This document shows positions 28,311-37,410 of a DNA stretch of 64,000 nt, piece by piece. Each line of letters begins with the position of its first letter. The stretch's first letter is position 1. The position numbers and the translations under genes are program-made. This DNA comes from Arcobacter siniprincipis. GTDB lineage: Bacteria > Campylobacterota > Campylobacteria > Campylobacterales > Arcobacteraceae. The stretch is from assembly GCF_048571125.1 (NCBI RefSeq), contig NZ_CP182343.1, positions 2,728,001 through 2,792,000 on the forward strand, in the 5' to 3' direction. The notes beneath the pieces were generated by a model. It saw nothing but the letters and a program-made list of their open reading frames with translations, made no database searches and was not told where the DNA came from.

Positions 28311-29487
28311 AGATATCTAATAAGTCTTTATTAAAATACTTTATTATAAATTTTTGATCATACTTTATTGGATCATACAAAGAAACAAAGTAATCATTAC
28401 CTTTTACAATGCCATAGAATTCTAATCTTTTTTGAAGTTTTCTGTCAAAAGTCTTTATATTATTAATCTTATTCTTTTTTAAAATCTTTGCAATATCTTT
28501 TGCAAAATAATAATTATATGCAAAATGTTTTTCTGGATTATCTAATATCAAATAAAGTGGTTTATTATATAAAAGTAAAAAGGTATTAATAAAAAGAAAA
28601 AAAAGAGATAATTTTACAATATTATAATGTATCCTTCTAAATTCTGGTAACCTAACTCTTAATGAATGCATAAATAATTTCAACATAATTGGTAGAGATA
28701 TCACAACATATGGAGCAAAGTCTTCTATATAAATTTTTTGTCGAAAAGAAAATAAAAGAGAAAAGATCATAGCAGTAACTGAAATATACCAATATATTGA
28801 ATGCGTCCCTTTGATTCCCACTCTATATAGTGAATAAAAAAAATATAGAAATATTAATGGAGAAAAAATTGAAGCATATATTCCAAAAGTATCTACTAGA
28901 TAACTTCTTGGTTTTCCAGTAGATTCAAATCCATAAATATACATTGATAAAGCAAATAAAATCAAAGATATTATTAACAATTTATTTTCTTTTTTATTTA
29001 ATGAATAAAAAAATAATGCTAAAAAGAAAACTGCAAAGGAATTATCCACAAATAAAAAGAAGAATAACAAATAGTAATTATGCTTTGAATAAAGTTTATA
29101 ATAATATAAATATATTAAGGTACAGAATATAACAACAATTGAACTATTTATTAATAAAGAAGCACTAACAACTCCAGGAAGAAACATAAATATAAGTACA
29201 TTAAATAATCTATCTATTTCTTTTTTAAAATAATCCTTTGTAAGTAAATACATTAATATAACGCTAAAAACATAAAGTATAATAAAAGGAAGTCGAATAG
29301 ATATATCATTACTCCCAAAAAAATATGTACTAGATTTTGTTATATAAGATAAAACAGATTTATTTACTAAAACATTTAGTGCTTCATTATATGAAATGCT
29401 TAAACTATTGGCAACAAAAATTAGTACAACAAAAAAGGTGGCTAAGGTTATTCCAAAAATATAGTTGTAAAATTTTTGTTTAATCAT
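28291..29487 (-). CDS. GT39/ArnT-like integral membrane glycosyltransferase
   Basis: A 398-residue protein with about ten membrane helices. The first periplasmic loop has the acidic YNEALNVL, then GSNDISIRLPFIILY, the pattern of protein mannosyltransferases, ArnT and other GT-C enzymes using polyprenyl-phosphate sugars. The acceptor may be a lipid A, glycan or protein; none can be inferred. It overlaps trpG by one base and the pseudopilin by 20 bp. It could modify the neighbouring pseudopilin, but that is speculation. Confidence 0.6.
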   Translation of the reverse strand: MIKQKFYNYIFGITLATFFVVLIFVANSLSISYNEALNVLVNKSVLSYITKSSTYFFGSNDISIRLPFIILYVFSVILMYLLTKDYFKKEIDRLFNVLIFMFLPGVVSASLLINSSIVVIFCTLIYLYYYKLYSKHNYYLLFFFLFVDNSFAVFFLALFFYSLNKKENKLLIISLILFALSMYIYGFESTGKPRSYLVDTFGIYASIFSPLIFLYFFYSLYRVGIKGTHSIYWYISVTAMIFSLLFSFRQKIYIEDFAPYVVISLPIMLKLFMHSLRVRLPEFRRIHYNIVKLSLFFLFINTFLLLYNKPLYLILDNPEKHFAYNYYFAKDIAKILKKNKINNIKTFDRKLQKRLEFYGIVKGNDYFVSLYDPIKYDQKFIIKYFNKDLLDIYVRKIK

Positions 29488-30056
29488 TATATTTTTAAGA
29501 AGTTACCAATTATTTCATATCCATATTCACTCATGATTGATTCTGGATGAAATTGAACTCCATAAATTTTTTTACCTTCAATTTCTAAAGACATAATTTC
29601 ATTATCATCTAAACTTTTAGAAGTAACTTTAATACAAGATGGTAAATTATCTTGCTTAACAGTTAATGAATGATATCTAGTTTGAGTAAATTCATTTGGC
29701 AGTCCATTAAATAAAATTGTATCATTTAGGACTTTTACTTTTGAGATTTTTCCATGCATCATGTTATCTGCTCTAACAACTTTTGCACCAAATACTTGTG
29801 CAATACTTTGATGTCCTAAACAAATACCAAATATAGGTTTTTTATCAGCAAAATATTCAATGACTTCTAAACATATTCCTGCATCATCTGGAGTTGCAGG
29901 GCCTGGAGATATTATTATCTTTTCAGGATTAAGTTGTTCAATCTCTTCCACGCTTAGTTCATCATTTCTTATTACTTTTAAATCAGCACCTAACTCTAAA
30001 CAATATTGCACAATATTATATGTAAAAGAGTCATAATTATCAATCATTAATATCAT
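29487..30056 (-). CDS. trpG: Anthranilate/aminodeoxychorismate synthase glutaminase subunit
   Basis: A 189-residue class I glutamine amidotransferase. The catalytic Cys79 is in GICLGHQS and the His/Glu pair in VQFHPES near the C-terminus; SPGPATPDDAG is the family signature. It supplies ammonia to TrpE or PabB. Neither partner is in the window, so trpG and pabA cannot be told apart. It overlaps the next gene by one base, starting an operon with a glycosyltransferase and a pseudopilin. Confidence 0.85.
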   Translation of the reverse strand: MILMIDNYDSFTYNIVQYCLELGADLKVIRNDELSVEEIEQLNPEKIIISPGPATPDDAGICLEVIEYFADKKPIFGICLGHQSIAQVFGAKVVRADNMMHGKISKVKVLNDTILFNGLPNEFTQTRYHSLTVKQDNLPSCIKVTSKSLDDNEIMSLEIEGKKIYGVQFHPESIMSEYGYEIIGNFLKI

Positions 30057-30125
30057 TTTCTCATTTTCCTTATTAAAAAATATATTATATCAAATTTACT
30101 TTATAAAAGTATTATAAACAATAAA

Positions 30126-30145
30126 TATAATGATAATGATTATTG
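30126..30145 (+). promoter_or_regulatory. Promoter with Fur-like box for the first fbpA
   Basis: A TATAAT (30126-30131) runs into TGATAATGATTATTG (30131-30145). This matches the 7-1-7 Fur consensus TGATAATnATTATCA at 12 of 14 fixed bases. The overlap with the -10 box means bound Fur would block RNA polymerase. Confidence 0.75.
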
Positions 30146-30209
30146 TAACTAAGAATATACTAAGTTTTAGTTTTATATTATTCATAGTTTCAAAAATAAA
30201 AGGGGTAAC

Positions 30210-31217
30210 ATGTTAAAAAAATTAGGAATCAGTATATTAATATTTTCAAGTTCATTATTTGCTACACAAGAAGTAAATATCTATTCACATAGACATTATG
30301 ATACAGACAAAGAACTATTTAAAATGTTTGAAAAAAAAACTGGTATAAAAGTAAATATAGTAAAAGCTGAAGCAAAAGCTTTAATTAAAAGAATACAAAC
30401 AGAAGGAGAAAAATCACCTGCTGATGTTTTAATAACAGTTGATGCAGCAGGATTATACAAAGCTAAATCTAGTGGTTTGTTACAAACAATAGAATCTGAT
30501 ATTTTAGAAAAGAATATACCAGCTCAATTAAGAGACAAAGATAACCAATGGTTTGGATTAACAAAAAGAGCAAGAGTTGCTGTATACAAAGTTGGATCGG
30601 GGATTAAAGATCAACTATCAACATATGAAGAATTGGCAGATCCAAAATTTAAAGGTAAAATAATGGTTAGATCTTCTAATAATGCATATAATCAATCACT
30701 TTTAGCAGCAGTTATTGCACATCATGGGGAAGAGTTTGCTTTAAAATGGGCTAAAGGAATTGTTGCAAATATGGCAAAAGAACCAAAAGGTAATGATAGA
30801 TATCAAGTAAAAGCTGTAGCTAATGGCATTGGTTCTATTGCTATTGCAAATACTTACTACATAGGTAAAATGGTTGATAATAAAGATAAATCACAAGCTC
30901 AAGCGGTAAAAAAAGTAAAAATCTTTTTTCCTAAATTTGAAAATGGGGGAACTCATATAAATGTTAGTGGAGCTGGAGTTACAAAATATGCTCCTAATAA
31001 AGATAATGCTATAAAATTTATAGAATTTTTAGCAAGTGCTGATGCACAAAGAATCTTTGCAGAAGGTAATTTTGAGTATCCAATTTTAAAAGATGTTAAA
31101 GCATCAGAATTAGTTCAATCATGGGGAACATTTACTGATGATACAATTTCTATCAATACTTTAGGAGAAAATAACGCAAAGGCTGTTAGAATCTTTGACC
31201 AAGCAGGATGGAAATAA
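30210..31217 (+). CDS. fbpA: Iron(III) ABC transporter substrate-binding protein (copy 1)
   Basis: A 335-residue periplasmic ferric-binding protein. A signal peptide of about 18 residues (MLKKLGISILIFSSSLFA) is followed by VNIYSHRHYDTDKELF, with the histidine, and ANTYYIGK with the adjacent Tyr pair that binds iron in the FbpA family. AGGGGTAA precedes the ATG. It lies behind a Fur-like box. A near-duplicate of the same length is at 33783-34790 beyond a chemoreceptor gene. This copy is monocistronic, ending at a strong terminator. Confidence 0.9.
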   Translation: MLKKLGISILIFSSSLFATQEVNIYSHRHYDTDKELFKMFEKKTGIKVNIVKAEAKALIKRIQTEGEKSPADVLITVDAAGLYKAKSSGLLQTIESDILEKNIPAQLRDKDNQWFGLTKRARVAVYKVGSGIKDQLSTYEELADPKFKGKIMVRSSNNAYNQSLLAAVIAHHGEEFALKWAKGIVANMAKEPKGNDRYQVKAVANGIGSIAIANTYYIGKMVDNKDKSQAQAVKKVKIFFPKFENGGTHINVSGAGVTKYAPNKDNAIKFIEFLASADAQRIFAEGNFEYPILKDVKASELVQSWGTFTDDTISINTLGENNAKAVRIFDQAGWK

Positions 31218-31230
31218 AAATTTCAATAGA

Positions 31231-31262
31231 TAAGTAGTGTAATAATACACTACTTATTTTGA
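31231..31262. terminator. Terminator between fbpA copy 1 and the chemoreceptor gene
   Basis: A perfect 10-bp stem AAGTAGTGTA/TACACTACTT (31232-31255) with loop ATAA, followed by ATTTTG. The two genes converge here. Confidence 0.8.
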
Positions 31263-31277
31263 ATAAACTATTTAAAT

Positions 31278-33605
31278 TTATTTTTTACCAATAAAATCTT
31301 TTTCCTCAACTTCTTCTAAAATCTTACCTGCAATTTTTTGAGTCTCTTCTGCAATTTCATTACTTAAGTTAGCCACACTTGCATTTTTTTGCGTTTGTTG
31401 GTCTAAAGTTGCTACTGCATCATTTATTTGTTCAATTCCCATTCTTTGCTCTTTACTTGAAATTTCAACATTTGAAATTAATCCTAAAGTTTGTGTAATA
31501 TTTTCTTTTAATTCTGCATAACCATTAATCATTTGATTTGAGATATTTTTACCTTCGTTTGCTTTTACTGTTGCTTTTTCTACAAGCTCTTTAATTTCTT
31601 TTGCCGCATCTGCACTTCTTGAAGCTAGATTTCTCACTTCAGCTGCAACAACGGCAAAACCTTTTCCAGCTTCTCCTGCAGTTGCCGCTTCTACTGCAGC
31701 ATTTAGGCTTAAAATATTTGTTTGAAATGCAATTTGATCAACGACAGTAATTGCTTCACTAATTGCCATAACTTCATTATTTATACTATCCATTGAGATA
31801 GTTGTTTTATTTGCTAGATTTTCACCATCTATAGCAGATTTAGATACTTTATTAGCAAAAGAAACCATTTGTAAGATATTTTCTGCACTACTTGCAATAT
31901 TTGAAGTGATTTCTTCAATTGCGGCTGCTGTCTCTTCTAAAGAAGCTGCTGATTCATTTGAAGCAGTATTTAGTATTGCTACATTTTTTAAAAGTTCTTT
32001 TGCAGAACTTTGTAGATTTAGACCATTGTTCATATTATTAACTAACATTTCATTAATAGTGTCAGCTAATGAATTCAAAGCTATCGCAACTTTCCCATTT
32101 GGATTTTTTATTCTATGGGTAAAATTCATTTTTTTTAATTCATTTAATGCAAAATCAATGTCATTTAAATTGTTATTGATTTTATTAGAAATAGAATCAA
32201 GCATTTCATTAAAAATATTTTTTAATTCTTCTAAACCTTGATTATCAGTTTTTTGAGTAACTCTAGAACTTAAATTTCCAGAGTTTACAGCGATTACAAC
32301 ATCCTTAACATTTTTAATAACTTTTTCATCTTCTTCTATTAGTTCTTTTGTTTTTTCTATATTCTCATTTACAATATTAGCCATTGTTCCAATTTCATCT
32401 TTATTGCTAATAACAATTTTTTCTACAGTTGAAGTCTCTTTATTTAAATAACTAAAAAAGTTAAGTAATCCATTTTGAAAAATACTTAAAGGATTAATTA
32501 TTTGTTTATTTATAAAATATATCACAAATATGGCTAAAACAATAGAGATAATCAATGAAATTAATAATATCCCCAAAACAATTGATTGAATTTTTTTGTC
32601 TGATTCTTTTTGCATTTTATTGATATTTGCTTCTATTTCATCTGTGTAAGCACCTGTACCTATCATCCACTTCCATTCATCAAAACCAATTGAATAGCCT
32701 AATTTTTCATAATAATTTTCATCATTTGGTTTTTGGAAATCAAATTTAAGCATTCCAGAACCTTTTTTAGCAATAGAAATTAAATCTTTAATTATATACA
32801 CACCTTTTGTACTTTTCATATTTATAAGATTTTTTCCTTCTAATGAAGAGTTTGCAGCATGCATTAAATTTATACCATCATAATCATATACGTAGAAATA
32901 CCCAGTTTTACCAAACTTCATTGCTTTTATAGTTGACAAAGCTTCTGCTTGTAATTTTTCAGTGATATTATCTAAATATGAACCTGTTCCAATTACCCAT
33001 TTATAAGGTTTAAATAGTTTAACCAGCGCAACTTTTTCTCTTGGAGGTTTATTAGGAACAGTTTGCTCATAAGAAACTAATGCTTGCCCATTCTTAACTG
33101 CTAAGTCAATGAAATTCAAAATATGAGGTTTTGGGTATCGTTTCCCTTCTTTTGTTGGATTTATTGGGTGCTTTAATACAATAGCATCTTCATTGTAAAC
33201 AAAAAAGTAGCCATTATTAGCGCCATATCTTGCAGAACCAACAGCATCTAGTAAAATTCTCTTAAGTTCTTCTTCTGAAACTTTTCCTTTAAACTTTTTA
33301 TACAAATCTTCAAGCATAAAAAATAAAAAGTTCATTTGACCTTCTAAATCTTTTTTAATATTTTCTTTAATAACATTGACATCTGATTTCTTATAATATT
33401 CTACTGCTACATTTTTAGCAAAATTAACATAAGAATTTAACTCTTTTTCTTGCTCTTCATATGCATTTTTTTTATAAATTGCAATATTCTCTTTTGTTAA
33501 TTCATTTAATGAATAAATAGATTTTACTGCTATTAAACCTGCCACTATCACTATAGTAAATATTATTATAAAAAGTAATTTACTTTTTATTGATAAGTTT
33601 TTCAT
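31278..33605 (-). CDS. Methyl-accepting chemotaxis protein with two Cache modules
   Basis: A 775-residue chemoreceptor. TM1 (about 9-28) and TM2 (341-366) flank a long periplasmic region with two Cache_2-type modules: GYFFVYN...WVIGTG (132-207) and GYFYVYD...WMIGTG (235-318). A HAMP-like linker and a signalling domain follow; the hairpin tip has AFQTNILSLNAAVEAATAGE and GKGFAVVAAEVRNLA. It sits between two fbpA genes and starts 177 bp from the second one, across a Fur-like box. A role in iron or iron-chelate sensing is only a guess from context. Confidence 0.93.
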   Translation of the reverse strand: MKNLSIKSKLLFIIIFTIVIVAGLIAVKSIYSLNELTKENIAIYKKNAYEEQEKELNSYVNFAKNVAVEYYKKSDVNVIKENIKKDLEGQMNFLFFMLEDLYKKFKGKVSEEELKRILLDAVGSARYGANNGYFFVYNEDAIVLKHPINPTKEGKRYPKPHILNFIDLAVKNGQALVSYEQTVPNKPPREKVALVKLFKPYKWVIGTGSYLDNITEKLQAEALSTIKAMKFGKTGYFYVYDYDGINLMHAANSSLEGKNLINMKSTKGVYIIKDLISIAKKGSGMLKFDFQKPNDENYYEKLGYSIGFDEWKWMIGTGAYTDEIEANINKMQKESDKKIQSIVLGILLISLIISIVLAIFVIYFINKQIINPLSIFQNGLLNFFSYLNKETSTVEKIVISNKDEIGTMANIVNENIEKTKELIEEDEKVIKNVKDVVIAVNSGNLSSRVTQKTDNQGLEELKNIFNEMLDSISNKINNNLNDIDFALNELKKMNFTHRIKNPNGKVAIALNSLADTINEMLVNNMNNGLNLQSSAKELLKNVAILNTASNESAASLEETAAAIEEITSNIASSAENILQMVSFANKVSKSAIDGENLANKTTISMDSINNEVMAISEAITVVDQIAFQTNILSLNAAVEAATAGEAGKGFAVVAAEVRNLASRSADAAKEIKELVEKATVKANEGKNISNQMINGYAELKENITQTLGLISNVEISSKEQRMGIEQINDAVATLDQQTQKNASVANLSNEIAEETQKIAGKILEEVEEKDFIGKK

Positions 33606-33682
33606 TTAAATCCTTTCTTTTATTAACCAAATATTAACACAAAATAGCAAAGAAAAAAGAACAAAAGTTGCTTATTTATCGC

Positions 33683-33706
33683 TATAATTAGTGATAATCA
33701 TTCTTA
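33683..33706 (+). promoter_or_regulatory. Promoter with Fur-like box for the second fbpA
   Basis: TATAAT (33683-33688) is followed three bases later by TGATAATCATTCTTA (33692-33706), which matches the 7-1-7 Fur consensus at 12 of 14 fixed bases. The box is also in the upstream region of the divergent chemoreceptor gene (start 33605). Confidence 0.7.
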
Positions 33707-33782
33707 TTATTAAGGATAAGCAAAGTTATTTTTTCTTATAATCATTGCAAAAATTATTCTTATATTCTAAAAGGAATCCAAT

Positions 33783-34790
33783 ATGTTAAAAATTTTTATA
33801 CCAATTATATTATTGTTAGCAAGCTCACTTTATGCAAGTGGAGAAGTAAATGTCTATTCACATAGACATTATGATACAGATAAAAAAATATTTAAATTAT
33901 TTGAAGAAGAAACAGGTATCAAAGTAAATGTAGTAAAAGCAATGGCAGATGAATTAATAAAAAGAATGGAAACAGAAGGAGATAAATCTCCTGCAGATGT
34001 TCTTATTACTGTTGATGCGGCTGGTTTATACAAAGCCAAAACAAAGGGTTTATTACAAACCATAAAATCAGATTATCTAGAAAAAAATATTCCAAAAAAT
34101 CTAAGAGACAAAGATAATGAATGGTTTGGTGTAACAATAAGATCAAGAGTTACAGTTTATAAAAAAGGTGAAGGGATAGGAAAAGAGTTATCAACATATG
34201 AAGATTTAGCTAATCCAAAATATAAGGGGCAAATTATGATTAGATCTTCAAATAATGCCTATAACCAATCTTTATTAGCAGCAGTTGTAGCTCACCATGG
34301 AAAAGATTATGCTTTAAAATGGGCAAAAGGGATTGTTGCAAATATGGCAAGAAGTCCAAAGGGTGATGATATGTATCAAGTAAAAGCGATAGCTTATGGT
34401 ATTGGTAAAATTGGAATTGTAAATACATACTATGTTGGTAAAATGTACGGAAGTAAAAATTTATCAGATGTTGATGCTGTTAATAAAGTTAAAGTATTTT
34501 TTCCAAAATTTGAAAATGGTGGAACACATATAAATATAAGTGGAGCAGGAGTTGCAAAATATTCTCCAAATAAAGCAAATGCCATAAAATTTATAGAGTT
34601 TTTAGCAAGCCCAGAAGTACAAAAACTTTTTGCTGAAGATAATTATGAATATCCAATACTAAAAAGCGTGCATGAATCAAAAGTTGCAAAATCTTGGGGA
34701 ACATTTACACCTGACAATATCTCTCTTGATGAATTAGGTAAACACAATGCTGAAGCAGTAAGAATATTTGACTCAGCTGGTTGGAAATAA
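33783..34790 (+). CDS. fbpA: Iron(III) ABC transporter substrate-binding protein (copy 2)
   Basis: A 335-residue paralogue of 30210-31217, aligned without evident gaps. It keeps the signal peptide, VNVYSHRHYDTDKKIF and VNTYYVGK with the iron-binding Tyr pair. Differences cluster in surface positions (for example KAEAKALIKR becomes KAMADELIKR). AAAAGGAA precedes the ATG. It is followed 18 bp later by the permease and then the ATPase, so this copy is the one carried in the transporter operon. Confidence 0.92.
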   Translation: MLKIFIPIILLLASSLYASGEVNVYSHRHYDTDKKIFKLFEEETGIKVNVVKAMADELIKRMETEGDKSPADVLITVDAAGLYKAKTKGLLQTIKSDYLEKNIPKNLRDKDNEWFGVTIRSRVTVYKKGEGIGKELSTYEDLANPKYKGQIMIRSSNNAYNQSLLAAVVAHHGKDYALKWAKGIVANMARSPKGDDMYQVKAIAYGIGKIGIVNTYYVGKMYGSKNLSDVDAVNKVKVFFPKFENGGTHINISGAGVAKYSPNKANAIKFIEFLASPEVQKLFAEDNYEYPILKSVHESKVAKSWGTFTPDNISLDELGKHNAEAVRIFDSAGWK

Positions 34791-34808
34791 AGAAAGGTTT
34801 TAAAATAA

Positions 34809-36386
34809 TTGAAATATTTTAACAAACTAACAATAAGTAGTGTTCTTCTAACTCTACTTATTTCTATGCCTGCACTATTTATATTATCAAATATATTTGT
34901 AAGTACTCCAAACTGGACACATCTAGTAGATACTGTATTATGGGGATATATATTTAATTCTTTGTATATTATGGTTGGGGTTGCAGTTTTGACTTCAATT
35001 ATGGGATTTTCAACTGCTTATATAACTTCACTTTTTACATTCACTGGTTCTAATTTTTTTCATTATGCGTTAATACTTCCCTTTGCAATACCAACTTATA
35101 TTGTTTCATATGCGTATGGAGGCATGTTTGATATAACAGGAAGTGTTACAACTTTTATTTTACACCTACTTGGTAAAAATTTAGGAGAAGTTTACTTCTT
35201 CGATATTATGTCAATAGAAGGTGCTATTTTAGTAATGTCATTTGTTTTATATCCATATGTATACTTAATCTCTAAAACATACTTAAACTCTGAATCTTCT
35301 TCTATAGTTGATGCTTCAAAAACAATGGGTCTTACAAACTTTCAAATATTTTATAAAGTTATTATTCCAATATCTAGACCAGCGATTGTTGCAGGGGTTA
35401 TTTTAGCTGTTATGGAAGCTGTTTCTGATTTTGGTGTTATGGATTATTATGGAGTTTCTACTTTTGTAACAGGAATATTTAGAACTTGGTTTGGAATGGG
35501 AAGTGTTGAAGATGCTTCTAAACTAGCTTCTATGCTTATGCTATTTATATTTTTATTAATATTTTTGGAAAAGTATCAAAGAAAAAATACACGATATAGA
35601 AGTGCTGGAAAAGATTTTAAACCAATTAAAAAAGAAAAATTAACTGGATATAAAAATGTATTAGCTTTTATTTTATGTTTTATTCCATTTTTTTTAGGAT
35701 TTTTACTTCCTTTTTCTCAAATGAGTTATTGGTTTTATTTATCATATAAATCAACAATAAATGAAGACTTTTTGACTGTCTTTTATCAAACCTTGTCTTT
35801 AGGAATTGGAACATCTGTTCTAATTACTTTTTTAGCTTTTATTTTTACATATAATGTTCGAGTGCACAAAAGTAAATTAGCAGATTATATAACCCAAATA
35901 TCAAAGCTTGGGTACTCTATTCCAGGTTCAGTTATAGCTGTTGGAATTTTATCATTCTTTTTAATTGTAAATAAAGCTTTTGATATTTTACTTGTAGGAA
36001 GTATTGTGGCTGTTATTTTTGGATATGTAGTTAGATTCTTAGCAATTTCAATCAACAACTATGAATCTGGATTTGCAAAAATACCCCAAACTTATGATGA
36101 TGCTTGTAAAACTATGGATATAAGTACATTTGGAACTTTTTTTAGAGTTATATTCCCTTTGATAAAAAACTCAATAATTGTAAGCTTGATAATTATATTT
36201 ATAGAAGTAATAAAAGAGTTACCTTTAACTATGATATTAAGACCCTTTAACTTTGATACACTTGCAGTATTTTCACATGAGTTAGTTGGGCAAGCCCAAA
36301 TATTTGAATCAAGTGTTCCTGCAATGTTTATTGTAATACTTGGAATTATATCTGTTTTAATTCTCGCACAAAAAATGAAAAATTAA
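34809..36386 (+). CDS. fbpB: Iron(III) ABC transporter permease
   Basis: A 525-residue fused permease with two halves of about six membrane helices each. Each half carries an EAA-type loop (ASKTMGLTNFQIFYKVIIP and ACKTMDISTFGTFFRVIFP regions). This is the usual single-chain FbpB. The start is TTG at 34809, with AGAAAGG 11 bases upstream. It lies between fbpA copy 2 and fbpC. Confidence 0.94.
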   Translation: MKYFNKLTISSVLLTLLISMPALFILSNIFVSTPNWTHLVDTVLWGYIFNSLYIMVGVAVLTSIMGFSTAYITSLFTFTGSNFFHYALILPFAIPTYIVSYAYGGMFDITGSVTTFILHLLGKNLGEVYFFDIMSIEGAILVMSFVLYPYVYLISKTYLNSESSSIVDASKTMGLTNFQIFYKVIIPISRPAIVAGVILAVMEAVSDFGVMDYYGVSTFVTGIFRTWFGMGSVEDASKLASMLMLFIFLLIFLEKYQRKNTRYRSAGKDFKPIKKEKLTGYKNVLAFILCFIPFFLGFLLPFSQMSYWFYLSYKSTINEDFLTVFYQTLSLGIGTSVLITFLAFIFTYNVRVHKSKLADYITQISKLGYSIPGSVIAVGILSFFLIVNKAFDILLVGSIVAVIFGYVVRFLAISINNYESGFAKIPQTYDDACKTMDISTFGTFFRVIFPLIKNSIIVSLIIIFIEVIKELPLTMILRPFNFDTLAVFSHELVGQAQIFESSVPAMFIVILGIISVLILAQKMKN

Positions 36387-36397
36387 TAAGGAATTTA

Positions 36398-37387
36398 ATG
36401 ATTGGCATTAGTATAAAAAACTTTTCTATAGCTTTTGGAGATAATGAGATATTAAATGATATCTCTTTTGATGTTCAAGCTGGAGAAATAGTTACAATAT
36501 TAGGACCTAGTGGTTGTGGTAAAAGTACTATATTAAGAAGTATAGCTTCACTAGAAGAAGGATATACTGGTTCTATATTTCTAAATGAAACCTGCTTAAT
36601 AAATGGGGCAAATAAATGTAATAAAGATATTGGTTATATATTCCAAGACTATGCTTTATTTCCCCATTTAAATGTAAAAGAAAATATAGAGTTTGCTTTG
36701 TTTAAGTTAAAATCAAATGAAAGACAAAAAAGAGTTGATGAGTTATTAAAACAATTCGATTTAGTAGAACATAAAAATAAACAGATTCATGAGTTAAGTG
36801 GAGGGCAACAACAAAGAGTTTCAATAGCAAGAGTAATAGCATATAAACCCAAAATATTACTACTTGATGAGCCTTTTTCAAATCTTGATTCTATTTTAAG
36901 AGCAAAAACAAAACTGTGGCTAAAGAATCTAATAAAAGAGTTAGGACTATCTGCTATATTAGTAACGCACGATCAAAAAGAAGCCTTATCTATGTCTGAT
37001 AAAATAGGAATTATTCATAATAAAAGAATCGTACAATTTGATACTCCAAAAAATATATACAAAAATCCTAATAGTTTTTATATTGCAAACTTTTTAGGGG
37101 AAGTTAATACTTTACCAAAATTTATTGCTCAAGATTTAAATTTAGACGAGGATAGAACAAGTATCATTAGAATACATGAGACAAAAATAACAAACAAAAC
37201 AAACAATTATAAATTAAATATTGTAAACAGATTATATTGTGGCGAATATGAAGAAGTAATTCTTAGCTTTGAAAAAGAGTTAAAGTCTCAAATTAAGCTA
37301 AGAGTATATATAGATAGTGATATCTCTTTAGAAGAAGAGATATATTTAGATATAAATAAAGACAAAGTCATAAGTGTAAAAAACTAA
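36398..37387 (+). CDS. fbpC: Iron(III) ABC transporter ATP-binding protein
   Basis: A 329-residue ATPase. Walker A GPSGCGKS, Q-loop IFQDYALFPHLNV, signature LSGGQQQR, Walker B LLLDEPFSNLD and the switch VTHDQKEAL are present. A short C-terminal regulatory domain (about residues 240-329) follows. It energises the FbpB permease at the inner membrane. AAGGA precedes the ATG. The stop codon lies in a hairpin shared with convergent ubiD. Confidence 0.95.
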   Translation: MIGISIKNFSIAFGDNEILNDISFDVQAGEIVTILGPSGCGKSTILRSIASLEEGYTGSIFLNETCLINGANKCNKDIGYIFQDYALFPHLNVKENIEFALFKLKSNERQKRVDELLKQFDLVEHKNKQIHELSGGQQQRVSIARVIAYKPKILLLDEPFSNLDSILRAKTKLWLKNLIKELGLSAILVTHDQKEALSMSDKIGIIHNKRIVQFDTPKNIYKNPNSFYIANFLGEVNTLPKFIAQDLNLDEDRTSIIRIHETKITNKTNNYKLNIVNRLYCGEYEEVILSFEKELKSQIKLRVYIDSDISLEEEIYLDINKDKVISVKN

Positions 37388-37410
37388 AGTAGCTTTTCTA
37401 CTTTAGTTTA
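37381..37410. terminator. Bidirectional terminator shared by fbpC and the UbiD gene
   Basis: A perfect 12-bp stem, AAACTAAAGTAG (37381-37392) and CTACTTTAGTTT (37398-37409), with loop CTTTT. The stop codons of both convergent genes (37385-37387 and 37408-37410) fall in or on the stem. Confidence 0.8.

Noticed and set aside
30126..30145. A possible tandem Fur-box array over 20 bases
   Set aside because: Only one 7-1-7 match is clear; the TATAAT overlap accounts for the neighbouring similarity.
30210..34790. The fbpA/chemoreceptor region as an insertion of foreign DNA
   Set aside because: Base use matches the surroundings, and there are no integrase, insertion-sequence ends or direct repeats.
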